From the NCBI GenBank assembly GCA_020638695.1, contig JACKIB010000014.1, positions 62,001 through 126,000 of the forward strand: a DNA stretch of 64,000 nt, written 5' to 3'. The translations under genes were made by a program, and so were the position numbers. Positions 53,465 to 61,272 of this stretch are shown piece after piece. Position 1 is the first letter of the stretch; each line of letters opens with the position of its first letter. The stretch comes from Planctomycetota bacterium. Its GTDB lineage: Bacteria > Planctomycetota > UBA1135 > UBA2386. Under the pieces are notes generated by a model. It had not been told where the DNA came from. It saw only the letters and a program-made list of their open reading frames with translations, and did no database searches.

Positions 53465-55405
53465 TCATCGGCGCTCGGCCACCCGTTGGCTGAGCATCTC
53501 GGCGAACGCCTCGACGCTCATCGCTCCGAGGTCGCCGTCGGCGCGGTGGCGCACCGCCAGCCCACCCGACTCGACCTCCTGGTCTCCGACCACCGCGACG
53601 AACGGGACCCGCTCGGTCCACAGGTGCTGGCGGATCTTCTGGCCGATCTTCTCCGCGTCCACGTCCGCGACGACCCGGAAACCCCGCGCCGACAGGTCGG
53701 CCGCGAGCGCGGCGGCCCGCTCGGCGTGCCGCTCGCCCACCGACAGGATGGTCGCCTGCACCGGGGCGAGCCAGGTCGGAAACGCCCCGCCGTAGTGCTC
53801 CACCAGAATGCCGAAGAACCGCTCCAGCGAGCCCAGCAGCGCGCGGTGGATCATCACCGGTCGGGTGCGCCCGCCGTCCTTGTCGACGTAGCTCATGTCG
53901 AACCGCACCGGCTGGGTGAAGTCCGCCTGCACGGTCGAGCACTGCCAGTAGCGGCCGAGGCTGTCCTTGATCTTCACGTCGATCTTGGGGCCGTAGAACG
54001 CGCCGCCGCCGGGGTCGACACTGTAGGCGAGGCCGAGCCGTTGCAGCGCGTTCTCCAACGCCTGGGTCGCGGTGTCCCACTGCTCCGGTTCGCCGACGAA
54101 CTTGTCGGGCCGGGTCGACAGCATGATCTCGAAGTGCTCGAAGTCGAAGGCGCGCAGGATGAACAGCACGAACTTCACGCAGCGCTCGATCTCCTCGTCC
54201 AGCTGATCGGGCCGTAGGAACAGGTGCGCATCGTCCTGAGTGAACCCGCGCACCCGCATCAGTCCGTGCAGCGTTCCGGCGCTCTCGTAGCGGTAGACCG
54301 TCCCGAGCTCCGCCCAGCGGAACGGAAGGTCGCGATAGGACCGCCGCCGGCTGTTGAACATCTGGATGTGGAACGGACAGTTCATCGGCTTCAACAGGTA
54401 GTCGTTGCCGTCGATGTCCATCGGCGAGTACATCGACTCGCGGTAGAAGTCGAGGTGGCCGCTGGTCTGCCACAACGTGGCGCGCGCCACGTGCGGGCTG
54501 TAGACGATGTCGTAGCCGCCCTCGAGGTGCTGTTGGCGCCAGAACTCCTCGATCTTGTGGCGGATGAAGCCACCCTTGGGGTGCCACAACACCAACCCCG
54601 CACCGAGGTCGCCCATGGTGCTGAACAGGTCGAGGTCGGTGCCGAGTCGCCGGTGGTCGCGCTTCTTCGCCTCCTCTAGGTTCTGCCGGTGGGTCTCCAT
54701 CTGCGCCTTGTCGGCGAAGGCGTGCCCGTAGACGCGCGTCAGCATCTTGTTGCTCGCGTCGTCGCCGAAGTAAGCGCCGGCGATCGACAACACCGCGATC
54801 CCGTCGCCGATCGATCCGGTGCTCGGCACGTGCGGGCCCTTGCACAGGTCGACGAACTCGCCGCTGCGGAAGAAGCTGATCTCGGCGTCCTCCGGCAGTC
54901 GATCGATGGTCGCCACCTTGTAGTCCTCGCCGCGCTCCACCATCAGCTGACGAGCCGCGCTGCGCGGCATCACTTCACGCTCGAACGGCACGTCCTGCTT
55001 GATGATCTGCCGCATCCGCTGCTCGATGTCGGGCAGGTCGTCCAGTGTGATGCCGTGCTCACCGAGGTCGACGTCGTAGTAGAAGCCGTACCGCGGGTCG
55101 TCCACCGGCGGCCCCTTCCACAGCTTGACTTCGGGTCGGATCTGCCGGATCGCATCAGCCATCACGTGGGCCGCGGAGTGCCGGATCACGTCGAGCCCGG
55201 CCGGCGTGTCCCGGGTGACGATCGAGACCGTGCAGTCGCGCTGCAGCGGCTCCCGGAGCGTCACGGTGACGCCGTCCACCGTCATGGCCACGGCGGCCTT
55301 CGCCAGGCCGCGGCCGATCGATTTGGCGAGCTCGAGGCCGGTGGTGCCGGCGGGACACTCGCGGACGCTTCCGTCGGGCAGGGTGATCTGGATGGAGGAA
55401 CTCAT
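53465..55405 (-). CDS. thrS: Threonyl-tRNA synthetase
   Basis: 646 residues, normal length. Domains: N-terminal TGS (residues 1-65, ITLPDGSVRECPAGTTGLEL), editing domain with H-x-x-x-H (IRHSAAHVMADAI), class II core with MNCPFHIQMFNS and VYRYESAGTLHGLMRVRGF, and a C-terminal anticodon-binding domain ending in FAEMLSQRVAERR. The enzyme charges tRNA-Thr and edits serine mistakes. It starts the conserved thrS-infC order on the minus strand; the ATG at 55405 has no clear ribosome site but GGAGG is nearby inside the gene. Confidence 0.97.
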   Translation of the reverse strand: MSSSIQITLPDGSVRECPAGTTGLELAKSIGRGLAKAAVAMTVDGVTVTLREPLQRDCTVSIVTRDTPAGLDVIRHSAAHVMADAIRQIRPEVKLWKGPPVDDPRYGFYYDVDLGEHGITLDDLPDIEQRMRQIIKQDVPFEREVMPRSAARQLMVERGEDYKVATIDRLPEDAEISFFRSGEFVDLCKGPHVPSTGSIGDGIAVLSIAGAYFGDDASNKMLTRVYGHAFADKAQMETHRQNLEEAKKRDHRRLGTDLDLFSTMGDLGAGLVLWHPKGGFIRHKIEEFWRQQHLEGGYDIVYSPHVARATLWQTSGHLDFYRESMYSPMDIDGNDYLLKPMNCPFHIQMFNSRRRSYRDLPFRWAELGTVYRYESAGTLHGLMRVRGFTQDDAHLFLRPDQLDEEIERCVKFVLFILRAFDFEHFEIMLSTRPDKFVGEPEQWDTATQALENALQRLGLAYSVDPGGGAFYGPKIDVKIKDSLGRYWQCSTVQADFTQPVRFDMSYVDKDGGRTRPVMIHRALLGSLERFFGILVEHYGGAFPTWLAPVQATILSVGERHAERAAALAADLSARGFRVVADVDAEKIGQKIRQHLWTERVPFVAVVGDQEVESGGLAVRHRADGDLGAMSVEAFAEMLSQRVAERR

Positions 55406-55468
55406 CGCAGCCGCGGATTAGACCGGCGCCGCTGCGCCTCCGCAACGACCCGGCTGCCGAGCCTCGGT

Positions 55469-56059
55469 TCAACCACCGAGCGATTCGTCGAACACCGCGT
55501 CCACCGACACCCACAGGCCTGGGAAGGCGACCGACTCGAACTCCCCGCGGTCGAATTCGATCTGCCGGTAGCGGCCCTGTTCGAGCACCAGCTGGGTCAC
55601 CACGCGCGCTTCCGGATCGACGATCCAGTACTCCCGGACTCCCGCTTCCTCGTAGAGCCCGCGCTTGTCCCCGCGGTCGCGGCGGCGGGTGCTCGGCGAC
55701 AATACCTCCACCAGCAGGTCGGGCGAACCCTCGACACAGGTCGAGCCGACGATCGACAGGCGCGCCGCCGCGATCACCACCAGGTCCGGTTCGACGATGT
55801 TGTGTTCTCCGAGGCGGACGTCCAGTGGGGCGAACAGCACCCGGGCGCGGCTACCGAGCCGCAACGTTTGTAGGGCTTGGACCAGGTTCGCCAGGACCAG
55901 CTGGTGGAAAGGGGTCGGGGCGGGACGCACGACGTGCACCCCGCCGAGGATCTCGTGCCGTCGACCGTCTTCCGGGATGCGGAGCAGATCCGCGTAGGTC
56001 AGGTCGGTCCCGGAAACGGCAGGCATGGCGGGCAGGTCGGGGGAATGACGGAGTGACAT
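55469..56059 (-). CDS. Uma2-family (DUF820) PD-(D/E)xK nuclease-like protein
   Basis: 196 residues. The ATG at 56059 matches the start and length of the paralogue at 57139-57729. The core has EILGGVHVVRPAPTPFHQ, IVEPDLVVIAA and DLLVEVLSPSTRRRDRGDKR, followed by YEEAGVREYWIVDPEARVV: the E-P-D-x-x-V and V-E-V-x-S-P-S strands with the final K form the Uma2 restriction-endonuclease-like fold. Such proteins are abundant in cyanobacteria and planctomycetes and their role is unknown. A TTAGAAT box lies ten bases before the ATG, as in the paralogue. It is the last gene before thrS on this strand. Confidence 0.85.
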   Translation of the reverse strand: MSLRHSPDLPAMPAVSGTDLTYADLLRIPEDGRRHEILGGVHVVRPAPTPFHQLVLANLVQALQTLRLGSRARVLFAPLDVRLGEHNIVEPDLVVIAAARLSIVGSTCVEGSPDLLVEVLSPSTRRRDRGDKRGLYEEAGVREYWIVDPEARVVTQLVLEQGRYRQIEFDRGEFESVAFPGLWVSVDAVFDESLGG

Positions 56060-56069
56060 TCGGCGGGTC

Positions 56070-56076
56070 ATTCTAA
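56070..56076 (-). promoter_or_regulatory. Conserved TTAGAAT box before Uma2 gene 1
   Basis: Ten bases separate it from the start codon at 56059. The same heptamer is exactly ten bases before the paralogue at 57729, so it is likely the -10 element of a leaderless or near-leaderless promoter. Confidence 0.5.
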
Positions 56077-56203
56077 CGTGGATCGCTGTGCCGCGCGCGA
56101 TCGACGGCAAGGCGCAGCACCGAGGGCGGTCCACACCTGGCGGCGGCATTGGGGTGTGTCCCAGGTCGTTGCATGAATCGTCGGGACATGCGGTTCGCTC
56201 GCG

Positions 56204-56248
56204 AAGGAGCAGCGACGACGCGGACTGTTGGTGGACGAGCTGAGGAGC
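56204..56248 (+). repeat. Second dispersed repeat, copy 2
   Basis: Inverted with respect to 19001-19045; 23 bases identical, the remainder similar. On the plus strand it encodes RRRGLLVDELRSC within a short frame that ends 40 bases later. It lies in the otherwise empty space between Uma2 gene 1 and the small hypothetical gene. Confidence 0.7.
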
Positions 56249-56306
56249 TGCGACGCCGCGAGCAGGGCGGCGGGCCGGCGCCATGGGTGACGAACTTCGG
56301 AGACAC

Positions 56307-56555
56307 CTACGAGGTCGGCGGCCCGTACCTGGGACTCGAGAGAAGTCGCAGATCGACGGCGAACTCGGCGACAGCCAGGCGACGTAGGAAATCGGCGGCG
56401 TGCTGCAGCGACGGGGAGGCGATCGCTCCCCGGTCGTCCGCGACGCATCCGCGTCCTTCGCACACGACGTGGAACCTACCGTCCCGGACGGCGACGACCC
56501 GCGCACCGAGTCCTTGCGGGACAGCGGCGCGAAACTCCGCTCTGGTGAGCGCCAT
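56307..56555 (-). CDS. Small hypothetical protein
   Basis: 82 residues taking the ATG at 56555 (MALTRAEFRAAV); a longer start at 56603 would overlap the DUF1801 gene. The protein is alpha/beta in style, with VVAVRDGRFHVVCEGRG and a helix FLRRLAVAEFAVDLRLL. It starts five bases after the DUF1801 stop codon, so the pair may be an operon. No family is recognised and it could be spurious. Confidence 0.4.
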   Translation of the reverse strand: MALTRAEFRAAVPQGLGARVVAVRDGRFHVVCEGRGCVADDRGAIASPSLQHAADFLRRLAVAEFAVDLRLLSSPRYGPPTS

Positions 56556-56560
56556 GGCGA

Positions 56561-57190
56561 CTACATCCGTTCGCCGGGGAGCCGCCGTGCCTGCCGCACC
56601 CACGCGACGAACTGCCCCTCGTCGAGCTCGCCTTCCCGGATGTCGAGGTAGCGCACCTCCGCGTGCTTGGACGCGCCGGGTGGGACGGGGCGCAGCGAAG
56701 TGCCGCGGAAGAACGTGACCTTGATGGAGTGGTTGAAGAAGTGCAAGCTCAGGAACCAGCCCTCACCCTCGATGCCGTAGAACGGCGAGTTCCACTTGAC
56801 CGCTTTGCAGACTTCGGGCACCGCACCCGCGATCAACGCGTCGAGTCGCCGGCCCAAATCCTGCTTCCATCCAGGGATGGCGGCGAGGTAGGCCTGCACC
56901 GGGGCGTCGCCGTAGCCCTTGGGGGTCTGCGGATTGTCGCCGCTGAGCAGGCGGCCGGCCGAATCGCCGGGCCGGCGCGCACTCGGGCTGGACCTCTTGG
57001 GGCGCGGCGCCTTCGTGGCAGTGCTTCTCTCGGCAGTGCTGCTCTTGGATGGGTTTCGCTCGGCTGGCTTTCGCGTGGTCGGGGTCGCCTCGCCGGGCGC
57101 CCGCCCGGTCCCCTTCGCTGCCTTCTTCGCCGCCAGTTTCAGACGTCGAAAGCTCCGGAGTCGAACATCGGTGGCACCGCCGCGCTCCAC
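56561..57190 (-). CDS. DUF1801-family protein with basic disordered N-terminus
   Basis: 209 residues from a GTG at 57190 that overlaps the Uma2 paralogue stop region by about 50 bases; a shorter start is possible. Residues 1-90 are Lys/Arg/Pro/Ser-rich (KKAAKGTGRAPGEATPTTRK) and probably disordered, perhaps nucleic-acid binding. Residues 95-209 match the DUF1801/YdhG-like fold: VQAYLAAIPGWKQDLGRRLD, CKAVKWNSPFYGIEGEGWF, HFFNHSIKVTFFRGTSL, and RYLDIREGELDE. The function of this family is unknown, although its fold is ligand-binding-like. It may be co-transcribed with the Uma2 gene upstream. Confidence 0.72.
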   Translation of the reverse strand: MERGGATDVRLRSFRRLKLAAKKAAKGTGRAPGEATPTTRKPAERNPSKSSTAERSTATKAPRPKRSSPSARRPGDSAGRLLSGDNPQTPKGYGDAPVQAYLAAIPGWKQDLGRRLDALIAGAVPEVCKAVKWNSPFYGIEGEGWFLSLHFFNHSIKVTFFRGTSLRPVPPGASKHAEVRYLDIREGELDEGQFVAWVRQARRLPGERM

Positions 57191-57729
57191 CCCGGGAATG
57201 CAGCCGAGCGCAGCAGGTCGCGGACCTCCGTCTCTCGGAATCGCCCCGACTCGAGGACCAACTGAGTAACCACCCGCGCCTCGTCGTCGACGATCCAGTA
57301 CTCCCGGACTCCCGCCTGCTCGAACAGCCCCCGCTTGTCACCGCGGTCGCGGCGGCGGCTGCTGGGTGACAGCACCTCGACCACCAGATCGGGCGCTCCC
57401 TCGATGCAAGCCGGCCCGACGATTCCAGCCCGCTCCGCGGCAACTGCGACGATGTCCGGCTCGACGACGTCGGATTCGCCGAGCTTGACGTCGACCGGTG
57501 CGCAGAGGACGAGGGCACGACGTTCGTCCCACAGACGACGTAGCGCCGCCGCCAGATGCATGCAGATCAGCTGGTGACGCGGGGTCGGGGCGGGGCTCAC
57601 GACGTGGATCCCGCCGAGGATCTCGTGCCGCATGAGGTCGTCGCGGAGACGGCCGAGGTCCGTGTAGGTGAAGTCGGTGCCGATCGCGTCGGGCATGGCG
57701 GGCACTCCTGGGGAACGGTGCGTCGACAT
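57139..57729 (-). CDS. Uma2-family (DUF820) protein, paralogue of 55469-56059
   Basis: 196 residues, the same length as its paralogue and clearly alike throughout: GTDFTYTDLGRLRDD, EILGGIHVVSPAPTPRHQ, VVEPDIVAVAA, VVEVLSPSSRRRDRGDKR, AGVREYWIVDDEARVVTQL. The acidic and lysine residues of the PD-(D/E)xK-like site are conserved. The two genes lie 1.1 kb apart in the same direction and probably came from duplication of a unit that included the promoter. Function unknown. Confidence 0.85.
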   Translation of the reverse strand: MSTHRSPGVPAMPDAIGTDFTYTDLGRLRDDLMRHEILGGIHVVSPAPTPRHQLICMHLAAALRRLWDERRALVLCAPVDVKLGESDVVEPDIVAVAAERAGIVGPACIEGAPDLVVEVLSPSSRRRDRGDKRGLFEQAGVREYWIVDDEARVVTQLVLESGRFRETEVRDLLRSAAFPGWSAAVPPMFDSGAFDV

Positions 57730-57739
57730 TCGGCCGCGG

Positions 57740-57746
57740 ATTCTAA
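57740..57746 (-). promoter_or_regulatory. Conserved TTAGAAT box before Uma2 gene 2
   Basis: Ten bases from the start codon at 57729, the same spacing as before the other Uma2 gene. Confidence 0.5.
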
Positions 57747-57842
57747 CGCATTCCGGGCAGGCGGCGCGCAGGGCACTCGGTCCGCGCCGTTTTCGTCTCG
57801 CCTCGTGCCCCGTGGTGCGTAACGTGGCGGCCGACTTCGACG

Positions 57843-59741
57843 ATGCGTTCCCACCCCTTCTCGACTCTGCTGCTCACGATCGCACTCGGGATCGTGGCCG
57901 GTTGCCGCGACGCGACAGGCCCCGGGCCGGTCGCGGTGCCGGCCACCGTGCCTTCCGAGGCGCACACCGAGCCCCCCTTGCCGATGGACCCGCACAGCCA
58001 CGCGCGCCCGAACGAGGTGCGGGTGTTCCACGCCGAGCTCGACCTGACGCTCGACTTCGAGAAGCGCGTGATCGCCGGCCGCGCCACGCTCCACCTGCGC
58101 CGCATCGACCCGAAGGCCTCGTTGTGGCTCGACACACTCGACCTGACGATCGCCAAGGTCACCGGGGAGGACGGAAGCGCGCGGCGCCACGAACTCGGCA
58201 AGCGCGACGAGCTGCTCGGCCAGCCGTTGCGGGTCGACCTGAAGGACGGGGACGATCGTGTGGTGATCCACTACGCGACCAGCCCGGAGGCGCGCGCCTT
58301 GCAGTGGTTGACCAAGGAGCAGACCGCGGGCGGCAAGCAGCCGTTCCTCTACACCCAGGGCCAGGCGATCCTGACGCGCTCGTGGGTTCCGCTGCAGGAC
58401 TCGCCTGGCGTGCGCATGACGTACGCGGCGCGGGTTCGGGCTCCGCAGGGGTTGCGCGTGGTGATGAGTGCCGGCGAACGGGGCACCGACGGCGCGGTGT
58501 TCACCTTCGCGATGCGGGACCGGATCCCGCCCTACCTGATCGCGCTCGCCTGCGGTGACCTCGCGTTCGCCCCGATCTCGGCGCGCTGTGGCGTGTTCGC
58601 CGATCCCTCCGTGCTGGCCGGTGCCAAGCAGGAGCTCGGCGACATGGAGACCATGGTGCAGAAGTGCGAGCAGTACTTCGGCGCCTACCGCTGGGGCCGC
58701 TACGACGTGCTGATCATGCCGCCGGCATTCCCGTTCGGCGGGATGGAGAACCCGACGCTGACCTTCGCCACCCCCACCATCCTGGTCGGCGACAAGTCAC
58801 AGGTGGCGCTGATCGCGCACGAGCTGGCGCATTCTTGGTCCGGCAACCTGGTGACCAACGCCACCTGGCGGGACTTCTGGTTGAACGAGGGGTTCACCGT
58901 CTTCCTGGAGCAGCGGATCATGGAGTTGGTGTTCGGCAAGGAACGCGCCGCGATGGAGATCGCCACCGGCGACGCCGGGCTGCGCAAGGAGATCGCCGAG
59001 CTGCCGGCGAAGGACCAGGTGCTGCACATCGACCTCACCGGCCGCAATCCCGACGACGCGATGACCGCGATCGCCTACGACAAGGGTGCGGCGTTCCTGC
59101 GCCGGCTCGAGGCGGTGTTCGGCCGCGATGCGATGGATCGCTTTCTCAGCGCGTACTTTTCCGCACACGCGTTCCAGAGCATCACCACCGAAACGTTCCT
59201 GAAGTTCCTCGACCAGCACCTGCTGCAATCGGATCCGGCGCGCAAGAAGAAGGTCGACGTCCACGCGTGGGTGTTCGAGCCGGGCCTGCCCAAGAGCATG
59301 CCGGAGTTGCACCCCCGTGGCTTCGCCGAGGTCGAGGCGTTCCGTACCGCGTGGCTCGCCACCGGCAAGATGCCGGCCGACGCGAAGCCCGGGACCTGGA
59401 TCACCCACCAGTGGCTGCACTTCCTCGCCGGCCTGCAGTCGGACCCCGACGTGTTGCGGCGGGTCGACCAGCGGTTCGGGCTGGCGTCGAGTCCCAATGG
59501 CGAGATCCGCTCGGCGTTCCTGACCCGCGCGCTCGAGCTGCACCTGTTCGACTTCGTGTCGCACACCATGGACTTCGTCAGCCAGGTCGGCCGGCGCAAG
59601 CTGGTCCTGCCGCTGGTCAAGGCACTCATGAGTCACAAGGACAAGTCCGGCGAGCCGCACGCGCGCGAGATCCTGGTGCGCTTCGGACCGCGCTTCCACT
59701 TCATCACCCGACGCAGCATCGAACAGCTCGTCGACCGCTGA
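57843..59741 (+). CDS. M1-family zinc metallopeptidase lipoprotein, leukotriene-A4-hydrolase-like
   Basis: 632 residues. A lipobox-type signal (LGIVAGC, C21) suggests membrane attachment after export. The M1 catalytic motifs are all present: GGMEN (near 300), HELAH at 326-330 and E349 in NEGFT, giving H-E-x-x-H-x18-E. The C-terminal helical domain (about 480-632) resembles the LTA4 hydrolase C-terminus rather than the ERAP type. It should remove N-terminal residues from peptides. The ATG at 57843 has no ribosome site. It ends 21 bases before the Fe-S/NrfD gene, so it may be co-transcribed with that system. Confidence 0.9.
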   Translation: MRSHPFSTLLLTIALGIVAGCRDATGPGPVAVPATVPSEAHTEPPLPMDPHSHARPNEVRVFHAELDLTLDFEKRVIAGRATLHLRRIDPKASLWLDTLDLTIAKVTGEDGSARRHELGKRDELLGQPLRVDLKDGDDRVVIHYATSPEARALQWLTKEQTAGGKQPFLYTQGQAILTRSWVPLQDSPGVRMTYAARVRAPQGLRVVMSAGERGTDGAVFTFAMRDRIPPYLIALACGDLAFAPISARCGVFADPSVLAGAKQELGDMETMVQKCEQYFGAYRWGRYDVLIMPPAFPFGGMENPTLTFATPTILVGDKSQVALIAHELAHSWSGNLVTNATWRDFWLNEGFTVFLEQRIMELVFGKERAAMEIATGDAGLRKEIAELPAKDQVLHIDLTGRNPDDAMTAIAYDKGAAFLRRLEAVFGRDAMDRFLSAYFSAHAFQSITTETFLKFLDQHLLQSDPARKKKVDVHAWVFEPGLPKSMPELHPRGFAEVEAFRTAWLATGKMPADAKPGTWITHQWLHFLAGLQSDPDVLRRVDQRFGLASSPNGEIRSAFLTRALELHLFDFVSHTMDFVSQVGRRKLVLPLVKALMSHKDKSGEPHAREILVRFGPRFHFITRRSIEQLVDR

Positions 59742-59762
59742 CCCGCGCAGAGGACCAGAGTC

Positions 59763-61259
59763 ATGCCCTACGGGTTCGTCATCGATCAGACGCGCTGTAT
59801 CGGCTGCCACGCCTGCACCGTGGCTTGCAAGTCGGAGAACGACGTGCCGGTCGGCGACTTCCGCACCTGGGTGAAGTACACCGAGATCGGCAGCTTCCCG
59901 CAGGTGCGCCGGCACTTCGCGGTGCTGCGCTGCAACCACTGCACGAATGCACCGTGCGTGACGATCTGCCCGGTGGTCGCGCTGCACAAGCGGCCCGACG
60001 GCATCGTCGACCTCGACCGCGATGTGTGCATCGGCTGCAAGGCGTGCATGCAGGCGTGCCCGTACGACGCGCTCTACCTCAACCAGGACACCGGCGGGGC
60101 GGAGAAGTGCCACTACTGCGCGCACCGCGTCGAGCAGGGCCTCGAGCCGGCGTGCGTGGTGGTGTGTCCCGAGGAGGCGATCGTGTCGGGTGACTTCGGC
60201 GATCCGGACAGCAAGATCGCCAAGCTCCGGGCGCGGCCGGACGCGGTGGTGCGCCGGCCCGAGCAAGGCACCGGACCGAACGTGCACTACATCGGCGCCG
60301 ACCCGGTCTCGCTCGACCCCGGCGCGGCGAAGGAGCCGCCGACCTATCTGTGGAGCGAGCGCCGCTTCCCCGCGCCGGACTACCCCGACGGCGTCGAGCT
60401 GTGGCCAAAGGCGACCACCGTGCTGGACGTCAACCACAAGGTGCACTGGGGCAGCAAGGTGTCGGCGTACTTGGTGACCAAGGGCATCGCGGCCGGGGTG
60501 GTCGCGCTGGCGCCGATGGTCGGCACGACCGGTTTGGCCGGGTACCTCCCCGAGCTGCTCGGGTTGGCATTCCTGGTCGCCACGCTGGTGCTGCTGGTGG
60601 TCGATCTGAAGCGCCCGACCAAGTTCCTGTCGATCCTGCTGCGGCCGAACACCAAGAGCTGGCTGGTGAAGGGTGCCTGGGTGCTCGGCGCATTCGGTGC
60701 GGTGGTCGCCGCTGCACTGCTCGCGCGGTTGCTCGGGCTCGACACACTGGCCGCCGTGATGCGGGTGCTCGGCGTACCCCTCGCGCTGCTCGCGGCCGGC
60801 TACACGGCGTTCCTGTTCGCGCAGTGCGAAGGCCGCGACCTGTGGCAGAACACCCGCTGGTTGCTGCCCCACCTGCTGTGCCAGGCGGTGATGCTCGGTG
60901 CGTCGGTCTTGCTGCCGTTCTGGCCCGACCACGCAGGTCTCGCCTCCATGCTGCTGGTAGGCGCCGCGGGACACCTCGGGATCGCCCTGCGCGACGCCTA
61001 CGGGTCGCACCACACCCGCAACGCGAAGCTGGCGGCGAGTCTCATGCCGCGCATCGAGGCCTGGCCGCGCGCCGGCTACCTGGCATTCCGCGCCGGGTTG
61101 TGGTTGACCACGCTGGCCGCCGCCGGTGCAGCCCTGTTGGTGGCGATGGACCGGCTCGATGCGTTCAGCGGTGCCGTGCTGCTCGTGCTCGGTGTCGTCG
61201 GCACGTTCTTCTACGAGCAGGCCTACGTGCGCGCCGGCCAGCTCCCCCCCCTCTCGTGA
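59763..61259 (+). CDS. Fused 4Fe-4S ferredoxin and NrfD-like membrane subunit of a molybdopterin oxidoreductase
   Basis: 498 residues. The N-terminal 190 residues have four Cys-rich motifs of the DmsB/NrfC type: CIGCHACTVACKSEN, CNHCTNAPCVTICP, CIGCKACMQACPYDAL, and CHYCAHRVEQG with CVVVCPEE, enough for four cubane clusters. From about residue 230 on, eight or nine hydrophobic helices form an NrfD/PsrC-like quinone-binding membrane unit. In most organisms these are separate proteins. Electrons would flow between the membrane quinone pool and the catalytic subunit encoded 13 bases downstream. No signal sequence is seen; the membrane domain alone would anchor it. Confidence 0.88.
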   Translation: MPYGFVIDQTRCIGCHACTVACKSENDVPVGDFRTWVKYTEIGSFPQVRRHFAVLRCNHCTNAPCVTICPVVALHKRPDGIVDLDRDVCIGCKACMQACPYDALYLNQDTGGAEKCHYCAHRVEQGLEPACVVVCPEEAIVSGDFGDPDSKIAKLRARPDAVVRRPEQGTGPNVHYIGADPVSLDPGAAKEPPTYLWSERRFPAPDYPDGVELWPKATTVLDVNHKVHWGSKVSAYLVTKGIAAGVVALAPMVGTTGLAGYLPELLGLAFLVATLVLLVVDLKRPTKFLSILLRPNTKSWLVKGAWVLGAFGAVVAAALLARLLGLDTLAAVMRVLGVPLALLAAGYTAFLFAQCEGRDLWQNTRWLLPHLLCQAVMLGASVLLPFWPDHAGLASMLLVGAAGHLGIALRDAYGSHHTRNAKLAASLMPRIEAWPRAGYLAFRAGLWLTTLAAAGAALLVAMDRLDAFSGAVLLVLGVVGTFFYEQAYVRAGQLPPLS

Positions 61260-61272
61260 GCCGGTACTCCCG

